Part shown: piece after piece, positions 1-6,295 of the stretch | Numbering within the stretch: the stretch's first letter is position 1 | How the letters are laid out: each line of letters opens with the position of its first letter | From: Paracoccaceae bacterium | GTDB lineage: Bacteria; Pseudomonadota; Alphaproteobacteria; Rhodobacterales; Rhodobacteraceae | Direction: 5' to 3' | Assembly: GCA_029881635.1 (NCBI GenBank) | Contig: JAOUMG010000065.1 | Location: 1 to 8,035, forward strand | DNA length: 8,035 nt | Notes under the pieces: generated by a model | The model's input: the letters and a program-made list of their open reading frames with translations, nothing else | What the model was told of the DNA's origin: nothing | The model's database searches: none | Position numbers and translations under genes: made by a program

Positions 1-736
1 CGGTCGAACCGGTAAAGGTCAGTTTCCGAACGATCGGGTTTTCGCAGAATTCCTTGCCGATATCTGACGACCGCTTGGACGTGATGACCGAAAAGAGCCC
101 GGCCGGCACGCCGGCCCGTTCGGCCAGCACAGCCATGGCCAGCGCCGACAGTGGCGTTTCGGCGGCGGGGCGCGCGACGAAACCGCAACCGACGGCCAGA
201 GCGGGTGCTACCTTGCGCGCGATCATCGCATTGGGGAAGTTCCACGGCGTGATCGAGGCCGCAACCCCGATCGGCTGCTTGATCACGGTGATGCGCTTGT
301 CGCGCTGATGGCCCGGAATGGTTTCACCGTAAACGCGCTTGGCCTCTTCGGCGAACCATTCGACGAAAGAGGCGCCATAAACGACCTCTCCTTTGGCTTC
401 GGCCAGCGGCTTGCCCATTTCAGCGGTCAGGATCGCGGCCAGGTCATCGGCATTGGCGATCATCAGGTCGTTCCACTTGCGCAAGACTGCGGCGCGTTCC
501 TTGCCGGTGTGATTGGCCCAGTCCCGCCGCGCCACGTCGGCGGCGGCAATGGCGCGTGCGGTTTCAGCACGGCTGAGGTTCGGCACGGTGCAGATGATAT
601 CGCCGCGCGCGGGGTTGGTGACGGGGAATGTGCTGCCATCATCCGCATCTACCCATTGGCCGGCGACATAGGCCTGTGTTACCAGAAGCGACGGATCATT
701 CAGAAGTGAGCGTAGGTCGGTGACGGAATCGAGCAT
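1..736 (-). CDS. gabD: NAD(P)-dependent succinate-semialdehyde dehydrogenase, GabD type (partial, N-terminal 245 residues)
   Basis: The gene runs off the left edge, so only the N-terminal half is present. GabD-type enzymes oxidise succinate semialdehyde to succinate in the cytoplasm, the last step of GABA or 4-hydroxybutyrate breakdown. Visible hallmarks are a GKPLAEAKGE stretch (residues 109-118), WFAEE near 127-131, the PWNFP motif holding the oxyanion-hole Asn (N166), and the start of the FTGST nucleotide-binding loop at 241-245. The catalytic Glu and Cys lie outside the window. The long match to the Escherichia coli GabD pattern, including the YGxTIPGHQxDKR segment, favours this family over general aldehyde dehydrogenases. 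The usual cofactor-contacting Lys of the KPA motif is Arg here (R189 in ARPA). The ATG at 736 is preceded by AAAGGGGG with a 5-nt gap. The gene diverges from the hydrolase at 820 and shares its upstream region with it. The exact substrate is not proven. Confidence 0.88.
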   Translation of the reverse strand, partial: MLDSVTDLRSLLNDPSLLVTQAYVAGQWVDADDGSTFPVTNPARGDIICTVPNLSRAETARAIAAADVARRDWANHTGKERAAVLRKWNDLMIANADDLAAILTAEMGKPLAEAKGEVVYGASFVEWFAEEAKRVYGETIPGHQRDKRITVIKQPIGVAASITPWNFPNAMIARKVAPALAVGCGFVARPAAETPLSALAMAVLAERAGVPAGLFSVITSKRSSDIGKEFCENPIVRKLTFTGST

Positions 737-752
737 GGGAACCCCCTTTGTT

Positions 753-771
753 TGCAATTTGATCAAATGCA
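753..771. promoter_or_regulatory. Palindromic candidate operator between divergent genes
   Basis: The core ATTTGATCAAAT (757-768) is a perfect 12-bp palindrome. It is flanked by TGC on the left and GCA on the right, so the symmetry continues apart from one extra A at 756. It lies 20 nt upstream of the dehydrogenase ATG and about 50 nt upstream of the hydrolase ATG, in an 83-bp divergent gap that is otherwise GC-rich. This placement suits a dimeric repressor acting on one or both genes. A GntR-type or similar regulator is possible, but no regulator gene is in the window and I cannot name the binding protein. It does not fit the FNR consensus, which needs four bases between the TTGAT and ATCAA half-sites. 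Confidence 0.5.
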
Positions 772-819
772 CTTGCCGGGGCGAAATGTCCAGCGGTGAC
801 ACGAATGAGGATCGGCAAT

Positions 820-1608
820 ATGCGTTTTGACGAGGCATTCGCCAACGGCAAATATATTCCCGGCGGGTCCGAGTTTCCAGCGCGTTGGGCGAAATCCGCC
901 GAGGTATTTCGTGCCTCCCTTCGCACGCGCGCGCGGCTGGGGCTGCGCTATGGCGGCGGTGCGGCGCATTGGTACGATCTCTACCTGCCCGAATCGTCGC
1001 CCGAAGGTCTGTGCGTTTTCGTTCATGGCGGCTATTGGCTGGCCTTTGGTCCGCATGACTTTTCGCATCTGGCGGCAGGCGCGGTGGCACGTGGCTGGGC
1101 CTGTGCCATGCCGGCCTACACGCTGGCCCCGGCGGCCCGCATCGCCACGATGACGGGCGAGATTGCGGCAGCCATCGACGCGGCGGCGGGCGAAGTCGCG
1201 GGCCCGATCATCGTCACGGGGCATTCTGCGGGCGGGCATCTTTCAGCCCGGATGGCAGGGCGTGACATGGCAGCACGCCTGGCATCAGCCGCACGGCTTC
1301 AACGGGTGGTGCCGATTTCGCCACTATCGGATCTGCGCCCGTTGATGGAAACCACCATGAATGAGAATTTGCAGATTGACCGGGCCGAGGCCTTGGCCGA
1401 AAGCCCTGCGCTCATCCCCCGGCGCAGCGACGTTGGAGCCCATGTCTGGGTTGGCGGGGCCGAACGCCCGGTCTTTCTCGATCAGGCACGCAGGCTCGGC
1501 AATGCCTGGGCCTGCCCAGTCACGATTGCCCCGGGGCGGCATCATTTCGATGTGATCGAGGGGCTTGAGGCACCTGACAGCCCCCTGATGGCGGCGCTTC
1601 TGGGCTGA
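820..1608 (+). CDS. Alpha/beta hydrolase, kynurenine formamidase-like esterase
   Basis: A 262-residue cytoplasmic alpha/beta hydrolase with no signal peptide. The oxyanion-hole motif HGGYW is at residues 69-73, the nucleophile elbow GHSAGG at 134-139 (catalytic Ser136), and the C-terminal histidine is in RHHFD near 241-242. The acid of the triad may be Glu215 in the GGAERP segment; this is a guess from position. HGGYW together with GHSAGGHL is typical of the arylformamidase/BNA7-like esterase branch, which hydrolyses N-formylkynurenine or small esters. It is distinct from the metal-dependent KynB type. No other tryptophan-degradation gene is visible, so the substrate is open. The ATG at 820 was chosen because GAGG (807-810) sits 9 nt before it and the protein then starts at the usual place for the family. 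A GTG at 796 and an ATG at 805 in the same frame have weaker upstream signals. It is transcribed away from the gabD-like gene, with a palindrome between them. Confidence 0.82.
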   Translation: MRFDEAFANGKYIPGGSEFPARWAKSAEVFRASLRTRARLGLRYGGGAAHWYDLYLPESSPEGLCVFVHGGYWLAFGPHDFSHLAAGAVARGWACAMPAYTLAPAARIATMTGEIAAAIDAAAGEVAGPIIVTGHSAGGHLSARMAGRDMAARLASAARLQRVVPISPLSDLRPLMETTMNENLQIDRAEALAESPALIPRRSDVGAHVWVGGAERPVFLDQARRLGNAWACPVTIAPGRHHFDVIEGLEAPDSPLMAALLG

Positions 1609-1636
1609 GCCGGGGTACGGATTGCAATGATCGGGA

Positions 1637-1669
1637 GGCTGGCGTCGGTAATGGCGCAACCGGCCAGCC
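1637..1669. terminator. Hairpin in the convergent gap 1609-1778, possible terminator
   Basis: GGCTGGC (1637-1643) pairs with GCCAGCC (1663-1669), and inside it CGGT (1646-1649) pairs with ACCG (1659-1662). This gives an 11-bp stem with a 2-nt bulge and a 9-nt loop. It begins 28 nt after the hydrolase stop codon and lies in the gap before the converging peptidase gene. No run of T follows on either strand, so it is not a textbook intrinsic terminator; it could be a weak terminator or protect RNA ends. The rest of the 170-bp gap shows no gene or other signal that I can support. Confidence 0.4.
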
Positions 1670-1778
1670 ACCGAGCCAGAGGTTATCCCTCAGCCCTACC
1701 GCACCATGATCGCCCGCGCTCCCGCCCGGTGTCACAGCCGAGATCAAGCCCCCGCTCTATGCCCGTCTCACGAGGTAC

Positions 1779-2780
1779 CTATCCTCGGTTCCGGGCGTAT
1801 TTCCTTGTCCAGGATGGTGCGAAATCGCCCTTTCGGGTTTCTGCCAGATAGACGGCGCGGGCGATGGCACGTGCAAGACAGCAGGCCGCCGCATGTCCCA
1901 GCAGGAAGGTATCCTCGACCGGGTTCTTCATGAGGCGTGTACCGCTGGCCGCGGCAAAGACCAGATCGCCGTCATAAGGCGTGTGGGAAGGTACAATGGC
2001 GCGCGCCATGCCGTCATGGGCGGCCGTTGCCAACCGCTGGGCCTCTGCCTGGGTCAGCCGGGCATCGGTGGCGACAACGGCAATGGTCGTGGCTTGGCCT
2101 GCGCGTTTCATCAAGGGCGGTTCGGCGCCCGGATCGAATGCCGCAGGCAGACCGAGCCCGCCGAATTCCCCGCCCATTTCCCATGGGGCTGCCCAGAATT
2201 GCCCATCTGTGCCGGTCGCGACCGACCCGAGCGCATTGACCGCGACCAGCGCGCCGACCGTAATACCACATTCAAGCACGACCGAGGCGGATCCCAGACC
2301 ACCCTTGAGGTCATGCACATTCGCCCCGGTTCCGGCTCCGGCAGTCCCGAGCGAAAAATCGACTGCCGCTGCGGCAAGTGCTTCCCGCCCCAGCCTTTTA
2401 TAGGGATTATCGGCCCATTTCTTGTCGCCGCCATTCAGCAGGTCGAACAGGATTGCCCCCGGCACAATGGGCACCCGCTGATCGCCAACTTCAAACCCGC
2501 GTCCCATCTCGCGCAAGGCGTCGGCAACGCCTGACGCTGCATCAAGCCCAAAGGCTGACCCGCCGGACAAAACCAGCGCATCCACTTCCTGAACCAGTTT
2601 GTCTGGGGCCAGAAGGTCGGTTTCACGCGTCCCCGGCGCGCCCCCCATCACATGTACGGCGGCGGTAAAAGGCTGATCTGCCACCAGCACTGTCGTCCCG
2701 GTCCTGATGTCATGATCCTCGGCATTGCCGACACGAAACCCCGCGACATCAGTGATCAGGTTTCTGGCTCCCGGGCGCAT
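1779..2780 (-). CDS. P1 family peptidase (S58; DmpA/NylC-like N-terminal nucleophile aminopeptidase or amidase)
   Basis: A 333-residue protein of the DmpA/NylC superfamily. Members are made as one chain that cuts itself into two subunits, freeing a Ser or Thr as the nucleophile; they hydrolyse N-terminal or beta-peptide bonds, amides, or 6-aminohexanoate oligomers. Visible motifs are NLITDVAGFRVG near the N terminus, VMGGAPGTRETDLL at about 44-57, LSGGSAFGLDAA at about 71-82, GTGANV near 150-155, and the putative cleavage site in QATTIAVVATDA. By alignment to NylC (Asn266/Thr267), the nucleophile would be Thr231 with Ala before it instead of Asn. The SGGSAFGLDAA and GTRETDLL segments look closer to NylC-like P1 proteins than to classical DmpA. 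The ATG at 2780 is preceded by AAGGA with a 6-nt gap; an in-frame TTG at 2804 is less likely. The gene follows an SDR gene 62 bp downstream on the same strand and is probably co-transcribed with it. The substrate cannot be told from sequence. Confidence 0.88.
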   Translation of the reverse strand: MRPGARNLITDVAGFRVGNAEDHDIRTGTTVLVADQPFTAAVHVMGGAPGTRETDLLAPDKLVQEVDALVLSGGSAFGLDAASGVADALREMGRGFEVGDQRVPIVPGAILFDLLNGGDKKWADNPYKRLGREALAAAAVDFSLGTAGAGTGANVHDLKGGLGSASVVLECGITVGALVAVNALGSVATGTDGQFWAAPWEMGGEFGGLGLPAAFDPGAEPPLMKRAGQATTIAVVATDARLTQAEAQRLATAAHDGMARAIVPSHTPYDGDLVFAAASGTRLMKNPVEDTFLLGHAAACCLARAIARAVYLAETRKGDFAPSWTRKYARNRG

Positions 2781-2800
2781 CGCATTTCCTTCTTCTTTTC

Positions 2801-2836
2801 CCAAATATTCCGGGGGTACGGGGGCAGCGCCCCCGT
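2801..2836 (-). repeat. GC-rich hairpin with CCCCCGGAATATTT tail, Rhodobacterales-type intergenic element
   Basis: ACGGGGGC (2818-2825) and GCCCCCGT (2829-2836) form a perfect 8-bp stem with a 3-nt loop. On the minus strand it is followed by ACCCCCGGAATATTTGGG, which leads into the AAGGA ribosome-binding site of the peptidase gene. The element lies between the SDR stop codon (2843) and the peptidase start (2780). I recall a very similar hairpin plus CCCCGGA-TATTT tail occurring many times between genes of Rhodobacteraceae; that is memory, not a search. It may terminate or attenuate transcription, or stabilise the SDR mRNA end. Without a clean U-tract it is unlikely to stop all read-through. 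Confidence 0.6.
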
Positions 2837-2842
2837 CCGGTC

Positions 2843-3580
2843 TCAGATACAGCGTCCCCCATCCACCTCCAGGGCGACGCCGGTAATCATCGACGCCTCA
2901 TCCGAACACAGGAAGGCTGCGGCGTTGCCCATATCCTCGGGCGTTGAAAACCGCCCGATCGGGATCGTTGCCAGAAACTTCGCGCGCATTTCCGGCGTGT
3001 CCTCGCCCATGAAGGTTTTCAGCAGTGGGGTTTCGCCAGCGACCGGGCAGATCGCATTGATGCGGATCCCTGCCGGGGCCAGTTCAACCGCCATGGCCTT
3101 GGTCGCGGTAATCATCCAGCCCTTGGAGGCATTATACCAGTTCAGCCGCGGACGCGGGCTCAGCCCCGCCGTGGAGGCGACGTTGAGAATGGCGCCGCCT
3201 GCGGTTTTCATATGCGGAACGAATACCCGCGCCGTCAGGTAAACCGATTTGCAATTGACCGCAAAGACGCGGTCGAAATCCGCTTCGCTGACCTCTTCAA
3301 GCGGCATCGGCAGATGTGTAGTGCCGGCGTTGTTGACCACGATGTCGACCCGGTCGAACACATCCAGCGCCGCCTGCGCCATCGCCTCGACACTCGCCGC
3401 ATCGGCGACATCCGTTTGATGGGCAAAGCCGCCGATCTCTTCGGCGACGGTTTCGGCGGAAAGGGCATTCAGGTCGGCCACCATGACGCGCGCACCCTCG
3501 GCGGCAAATTTCCGCGCGATGCCTGCGCCAAAACCGGAACCACCCCCGGTCACGATTGCCGTCTTGCCTGCCAGTCGCAT
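2843..3580 (-). CDS. SDR family oxidoreductase, classical NAD(H)-type
   Basis: A complete 245-residue short-chain dehydrogenase/reductase of the classical, FabG-like type. It has the cofactor glycine motif TGGGSGFGAG (11-20), an acidic residue at the end of the second strand (D36, in VADL) that usually means NAD(H) over NADP(H), NNAG (83-86), and the full catalytic tetrad N109, S136, Y149, K153 (YNASK). The C terminus EVDGGRCI is normal for the family. Such enzymes interconvert hydroxyl and keto groups, and the substrate is not predictable. The ATG at 3580 is preceded by GGAGG with a 6-nt gap, a near-ideal ribosome-binding site. The frame stays open upstream to 3943, but that part is antisense to the next gene and is not coding. 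It diverges from a second, degenerate SDR gene at 3708 and precedes the P1 peptidase gene on the same strand. Confidence 0.92.
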   Translation of the reverse strand: MRLAGKTAIVTGGGSGFGAGIARKFAAEGARVMVADLNALSAETVAEEIGGFAHQTDVADAASVEAMAQAALDVFDRVDIVVNNAGTTHLPMPLEEVSEADFDRVFAVNCKSVYLTARVFVPHMKTAGGAILNVASTAGLSPRPRLNWYNASKGWMITATKAMAVELAPAGIRINAICPVAGETPLLKTFMGEDTPEMRAKFLATIPIGRFSTPEDMGNAAAFLCSDEASMITGVALEVDGGRCI

Positions 3581-3707
3581 GTCATCCTCCGGGCGATCTG
3601 CCCTAAACCTGCCTGAAGCCACGCGGAAGGCAAGGGGTTTCGGGCAACCTTGTATCTGTCGGGGGTGCATGCAAGGTTCCGGTAATACGAATGAAGGAGC
3701 GCATGTG
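3581..3707. promoter_or_regulatory. Divergent promoter region between two SDR genes, with an inverted repeat
   Basis: This 127-bp gap must carry the start signals of both SDR transcription units. AACCTTG (3646-3652) and CAAGGTT (3672-3678) are perfect inverted arms separated by 19 nt, with the palindrome TGCATGCA (3666-3673) partly inside. The right arm lies 30 nt upstream of the plus-strand SDR start codon. This could be a regulator-binding site or a hairpin in the 5' leader. I could not fix a convincing -35/-10 pair on either strand; TAATAC at 3683-3688 is a possible -10 without a good partner. Confidence 0.35.
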
Positions 3708-4406
3708 ATGGAAAAAGTCGCAGTTGTTACAGCAGGTGGCAGTGGCATGGGGGCGGGTGCTGCCCGCCGCTTGGCGGCGGACGGGTTTCGCGTGGCGATC
3801 CTTTCATCCTCCGGTAAGGGCGAGGCGCTGGCCAAAGAGCTGGGCGGGATCGGCGTGACCGGATCGAACCAGTCTGAGGCCGATGTGGGGCGGTTGATTG
3901 ATGCTGTCATGGAAAAATGGGGCCGCATCGATGTGCTGGTCAACAGTGCAGGTCATGGCCCGCGCGGCCCGGTGCTGGAGCTGAGTGACGAGGACTGGCA
4001 CCGGGGAATGGAAGTATACTTTCTGTCCGCCGTGCGCCCGACGCGGGCTGTCATGCCGGCAATGAAGGCGCAGAAATCTGGCGTCATCATCAATATATCA
4101 ACCTTCGCGGCATTTGAGCCCGATCCGGTGTTTCCAACCTCGGGTGTGTTTCGGGCCGGACTTGCCGCTTTTACCAAGCTTTTTGCCGATGCCCATGCCG
4201 CCGACAATATCCGCATGAACAATGTGTTGCCGGGGTTTATCGACAGCCTGCCCGAAAAAGAGGAATTCCGTGCCCGCATTCCGATGGGCCGTTATGGAAA
4301 AACCGAAGAAATCGCCGGTGTCATCAGCTTTCTTGCCTCGGATGCAGCAGGTTACATCACCGGGCAGAACCTGCGGGTCGATGGCGGCATCACCCGGTCT
4401 GTCTGA
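3708..4406 (+). CDS. SDR-fold protein lacking the catalytic Tyr/Lys
   Basis: A 232-residue protein with the SDR Rossmann fold. The glycine-rich cofactor motif TAGGSGMGAG is at 8-17, NSAG at 79-82 replaces the usual NNAG, and the C terminus LRVDGGITRSV is normal. The usual catalytic Ser is present (S131 in INIST), but the positions 13 and 17 residues further on, where Tyr and Lys should be, are Thr144 and Phe148. The catalytic Asn position also appears to be Tyr104. The rest of the domain is intact, and the segment SGVFRAGLAAFTK recalls a divergent SDR branch seen in alphaproteobacteria, so this is probably inherited and not a fresh mutation. It may bind nucleotide without classical dehydrogenase activity, or use other residues. 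The ATG at 3708 has AAGGAG (3694-3699) 8 nt upstream; GTG at 3705 is an alternative. The ACT-domain gene follows after 29 bp, probably in the same operon. Confidence 0.87.
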   Translation: MEKVAVVTAGGSGMGAGAARRLAADGFRVAILSSSGKGEALAKELGGIGVTGSNQSEADVGRLIDAVMEKWGRIDVLVNSAGHGPRGPVLELSDEDWHRGMEVYFLSAVRPTRAVMPAMKAQKSGVIINISTFAAFEPDPVFPTSGVFRAGLAAFTKLFADAHAADNIRMNNVLPGFIDSLPEKEEFRARIPMGRYGKTEEIAGVISFLASDAAGYITGQNLRVDGGITRSV

Positions 4407-4435
4407 CAGGATTGGCAAAGGATCGGAGCATTTGA

Positions 4436-4870
4436 ATGCCGGGCACCTTGCACACTGGCGCTGATATGATCGCAAACATGACGCCTGAACTTAAATCCGG
4501 GATGTATGTTTTTGTAACGATCAATGACCGCGCGCGGATCGCGTCACTGACCGCCGAGGCGATAGGCACCTTTCATGAAGAGGAAGGCATGTCGCTGATC
4601 TTGCCGCTGGAAGTGGCCAGAAAGTCATCGCTGAACACCGATCAACCGATGCGCTGCATCACGCTTAACGTCTATTCCGCCCTCGACGGCGTCGGGTTGA
4701 CGGCGGCGGTCGCGACAGTGCTCGGGGATGCTGACATTCCATGCAACATGGTGGCTGCCTATCATCATGATCATGTGTTTGTTCCGGTAGATATGGCGGA
4801 ACGCGCCTTGGCTGTGCTTGTCGAATTACAGCGCCGATCATCAGCCGTGATGGGCGGCAACGGTCTTTAG
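4436..4870 (+). CDS. Small ACT-domain protein (DUF2241/COG3602-like)
   Basis: A 144-residue protein matching the pattern of small stand-alone ACT proteins. The N-terminal part carries LKSGMYVFVTI (20-30) and FHEEEGMSLILP (46-57). The C-terminal ACT segment has ITLNVYSALDGVGLTAAV (75-92) and IPCNMVAAYHHDHVFVPV (101-118), with a characteristic YHHDH cluster. ACT domains usually bind amino acids or similar small ligands and regulate partner proteins; no enzymatic role is known to me for this family. The ATG at 4436 has GGAG (4425-4428) 7 nt upstream. ATGs at 4466 and 4478 lack such a site but would give an N terminus nearer the conserved part. It lies 29 bp after the degenerate SDR gene and is probably co-transcribed with it. 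Its last 30 bp overlap the end of the opposite-strand aldehyde dehydrogenase gene. Confidence 0.85.
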   Translation: MPGTLHTGADMIANMTPELKSGMYVFVTINDRARIASLTAEAIGTFHEEEGMSLILPLEVARKSSLNTDQPMRCITLNVYSALDGVGLTAAVATVLGDADIPCNMVAAYHHDHVFVPVDMAERALAVLVELQRRSSAVMGGNGL

Positions 4871-6295
4871 CACGGAAAAGCCGTAAAGCGCCTCAAAACC
4901 CTTTTCGCGCCCGTGACCGGATTTGCCCATGCCGCCAAAAGGCAGTTCCACGCCGCCGCCCGCACCGTAATTGTTGATGAATACCTGCCCGGCCCGCAAT
5001 TGTCTGGCCAGCCGCATCTGGCGGGCACCGTTATCGGACCAGACCGACGCCACCAGCCCATAGTCGGTGCCATTGGCGATGGCCACGGCCTCCTCTTCGC
5101 TATCAAACGGAATGACGACCTGAACGGGGCCAAATATCTCTTCTCGCGCCAGCCGGTGATCGGGGCTGACATCGGACAGAAGGGCGGGCGCGAGGTAATG
5201 GCCCCCAGCAGGTGCTTCAGGGTCAATCTGCCCCCGTGCGGCGATGGTCAGATCATCTGCCAGCGCCAGATAGCTTTCGACGATGCCCTTTTGACGCGCC
5301 GAGATCAGCGGGCCCAGATCAAGATCGGCCAGTGCCGGGCCGGTGCGCAATTGCGCGTAACCGGCTGCCATGCGATCGACCACCTCGCCGTAACGGCTGC
5401 GTTCGACAAGGATGCGTGACGCGGCCGAACAGGTCTGTCCGGCATTCTGGATACCGGCGTTGACAAGGAATGGCAGGGCCTTGTCGAGATCGGCATCGGC
5501 AAAGACAAGCTGAGGTGACTTGCCGCCCAGTTCGAGTGTTACCGGAACGATATTGCGAGCAGCCTCGGCCTGCACCAATGCGCCCGTGGCAACCGAGCCG
5601 GTGAAGGAAAGATGATGCACACCGGGGTGGCGCGAAAGGGCAGCCCCGGCCTCGGCCCCCAGCCCCGGCACGACATTGAGTGCGCCAGCGGGCAGTCCAG
5701 CCTGATGGGCCAGATCGGCGAAGGCAAGGGCGGTGAGGCAGGCCTCCTCGGCGGGTTTGAGCACACAGGCATTGCCCATGGCCAAAGCCGCCCCGACAGA
5801 GCGGCCGATGATTTGCATCGGGTAGTTCCACGGCACGATATGACCAGTCACACCATGGGGTTCGCGCAATGTATAAACGGTGTAACCGTCGAGATAGGGA
5901 ATGGTCTGGCCCATCAGTTTGTCGGCGGCACCGCCATAAAATTCCATGTAGCGCGCCAGCGCCAAGGCATCTGCACGCGCCTGTTTCAGCGGCTTGCCAA
6001 CATCCAGGGCCTCGATCACCGCGAGGTCTTCGGCACGGGCGAGGATCAGCTGACCCAGTCGCGAGAGGATGCGCCCGCGATCGGTGGCTGTCATCCGCCC
6101 CCAATCGCCAAGGCGTGCCGATTGGGCGGCTGCCACGGCGGCATCGATATCTTCGGTACCGCCCTTCGCCAGCAGGCCGATTTCGGACCCCGTCGAGGGG
6201 TCCTCGATCGGCAGTCCATCCCCGTTGAACGGGGCTGTCCAGCGGCCCCCGATGAAGACCTGCGCGGGATCGAACCAGAGTTTGTCGCTAAGCAT
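4841..6295 (-). CDS. NAD(P)-dependent aldehyde dehydrogenase (ALDH superfamily)
   Basis: A full-length 484-residue aldehyde dehydrogenase that oxidises an aldehyde to a carboxylic acid in the cytoplasm. The catalytic set is complete: N157 in PWNYP, K180 in VLKPAEE, the FTGSVATG loop (231-238), general base E255 in LELGGKSP, nucleophile C289 in GQTCSA, and E386 in EEIFGP. The C terminus PFGGMGKSGHGREKG is typical. It resembles the betaine-aldehyde and aminoaldehyde dehydrogenase branch in general pattern, but the substrate cannot be fixed. It differs from the GabD-type enzyme at 1-736, which has Arg at the position of K180. The ATG at 6295 overlaps the TAG of the upstream ABC ATPase gene (ATGCTTAG, 8 nt shared), so translation is probably coupled and the enzyme may act on the imported compound. 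Its 3' end runs 30 bp into the ACT gene from the other strand. Confidence 0.95.
   Translation of the reverse strand: MLSDKLWFDPAQVFIGGRWTAPFNGDGLPIEDPSTGSEIGLLAKGGTEDIDAAVAAAQSARLGDWGRMTATDRGRILSRLGQLILARAEDLAVIEALDVGKPLKQARADALALARYMEFYGGAADKLMGQTIPYLDGYTVYTLREPHGVTGHIVPWNYPMQIIGRSVGAALAMGNACVLKPAEEACLTALAFADLAHQAGLPAGALNVVPGLGAEAGAALSRHPGVHHLSFTGSVATGALVQAEAARNIVPVTLELGGKSPQLVFADADLDKALPFLVNAGIQNAGQTCSAASRILVERSRYGEVVDRMAAGYAQLRTGPALADLDLGPLISARQKGIVESYLALADDLTIAARGQIDPEAPAGGHYLAPALLSDVSPDHRLAREEIFGPVQVVIPFDSEEEAVAIANGTDYGLVASVWSDNGARQMRLARQLRAGQVFINNYGAGGGVELPFGGMGKSGHGREKGFEALYGFSVLKTVAAHHG

Noticed and set aside
757..768. FNR/CRP-type binding site
   Set aside because: The FNR-type consensus needs two half-sites separated by four bases (TTGAT-N4-ATCAA); here the halves directly abut as TTTGATCAAA.
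1893..2534. 213-residue open frame on the plus strand opposite the P1 peptidase gene
   Set aside because: It has no recognisable domain and is rich in residues expected from the antisense of a GC-rich gene; the opposite frame is a clear P1 peptidase.
1779..2780. Loss of autocleavage in the P1 peptidase because Ala precedes the putative nucleophile Thr instead of Asn
   Set aside because: The TTIAVVATDA context is intact and I recall ATT variants in proteobacterial members, so this is probably normal variation.
3483..3707. In-frame open upstream extension of the plus-strand SDR
   Set aside because: It overlaps the start of the opposite SDR gene; the ATG at 3708 with AAGGAG gives the normal start just before the cofactor motif.
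3581..3943. In-frame open upstream extension of the minus-strand SDR, which would add about 121 residues
   Set aside because: It is antisense to the second SDR gene, lacks family similarity, and the ATG at 3580 has a near-perfect GGAGG site and starts at the normal N terminus.
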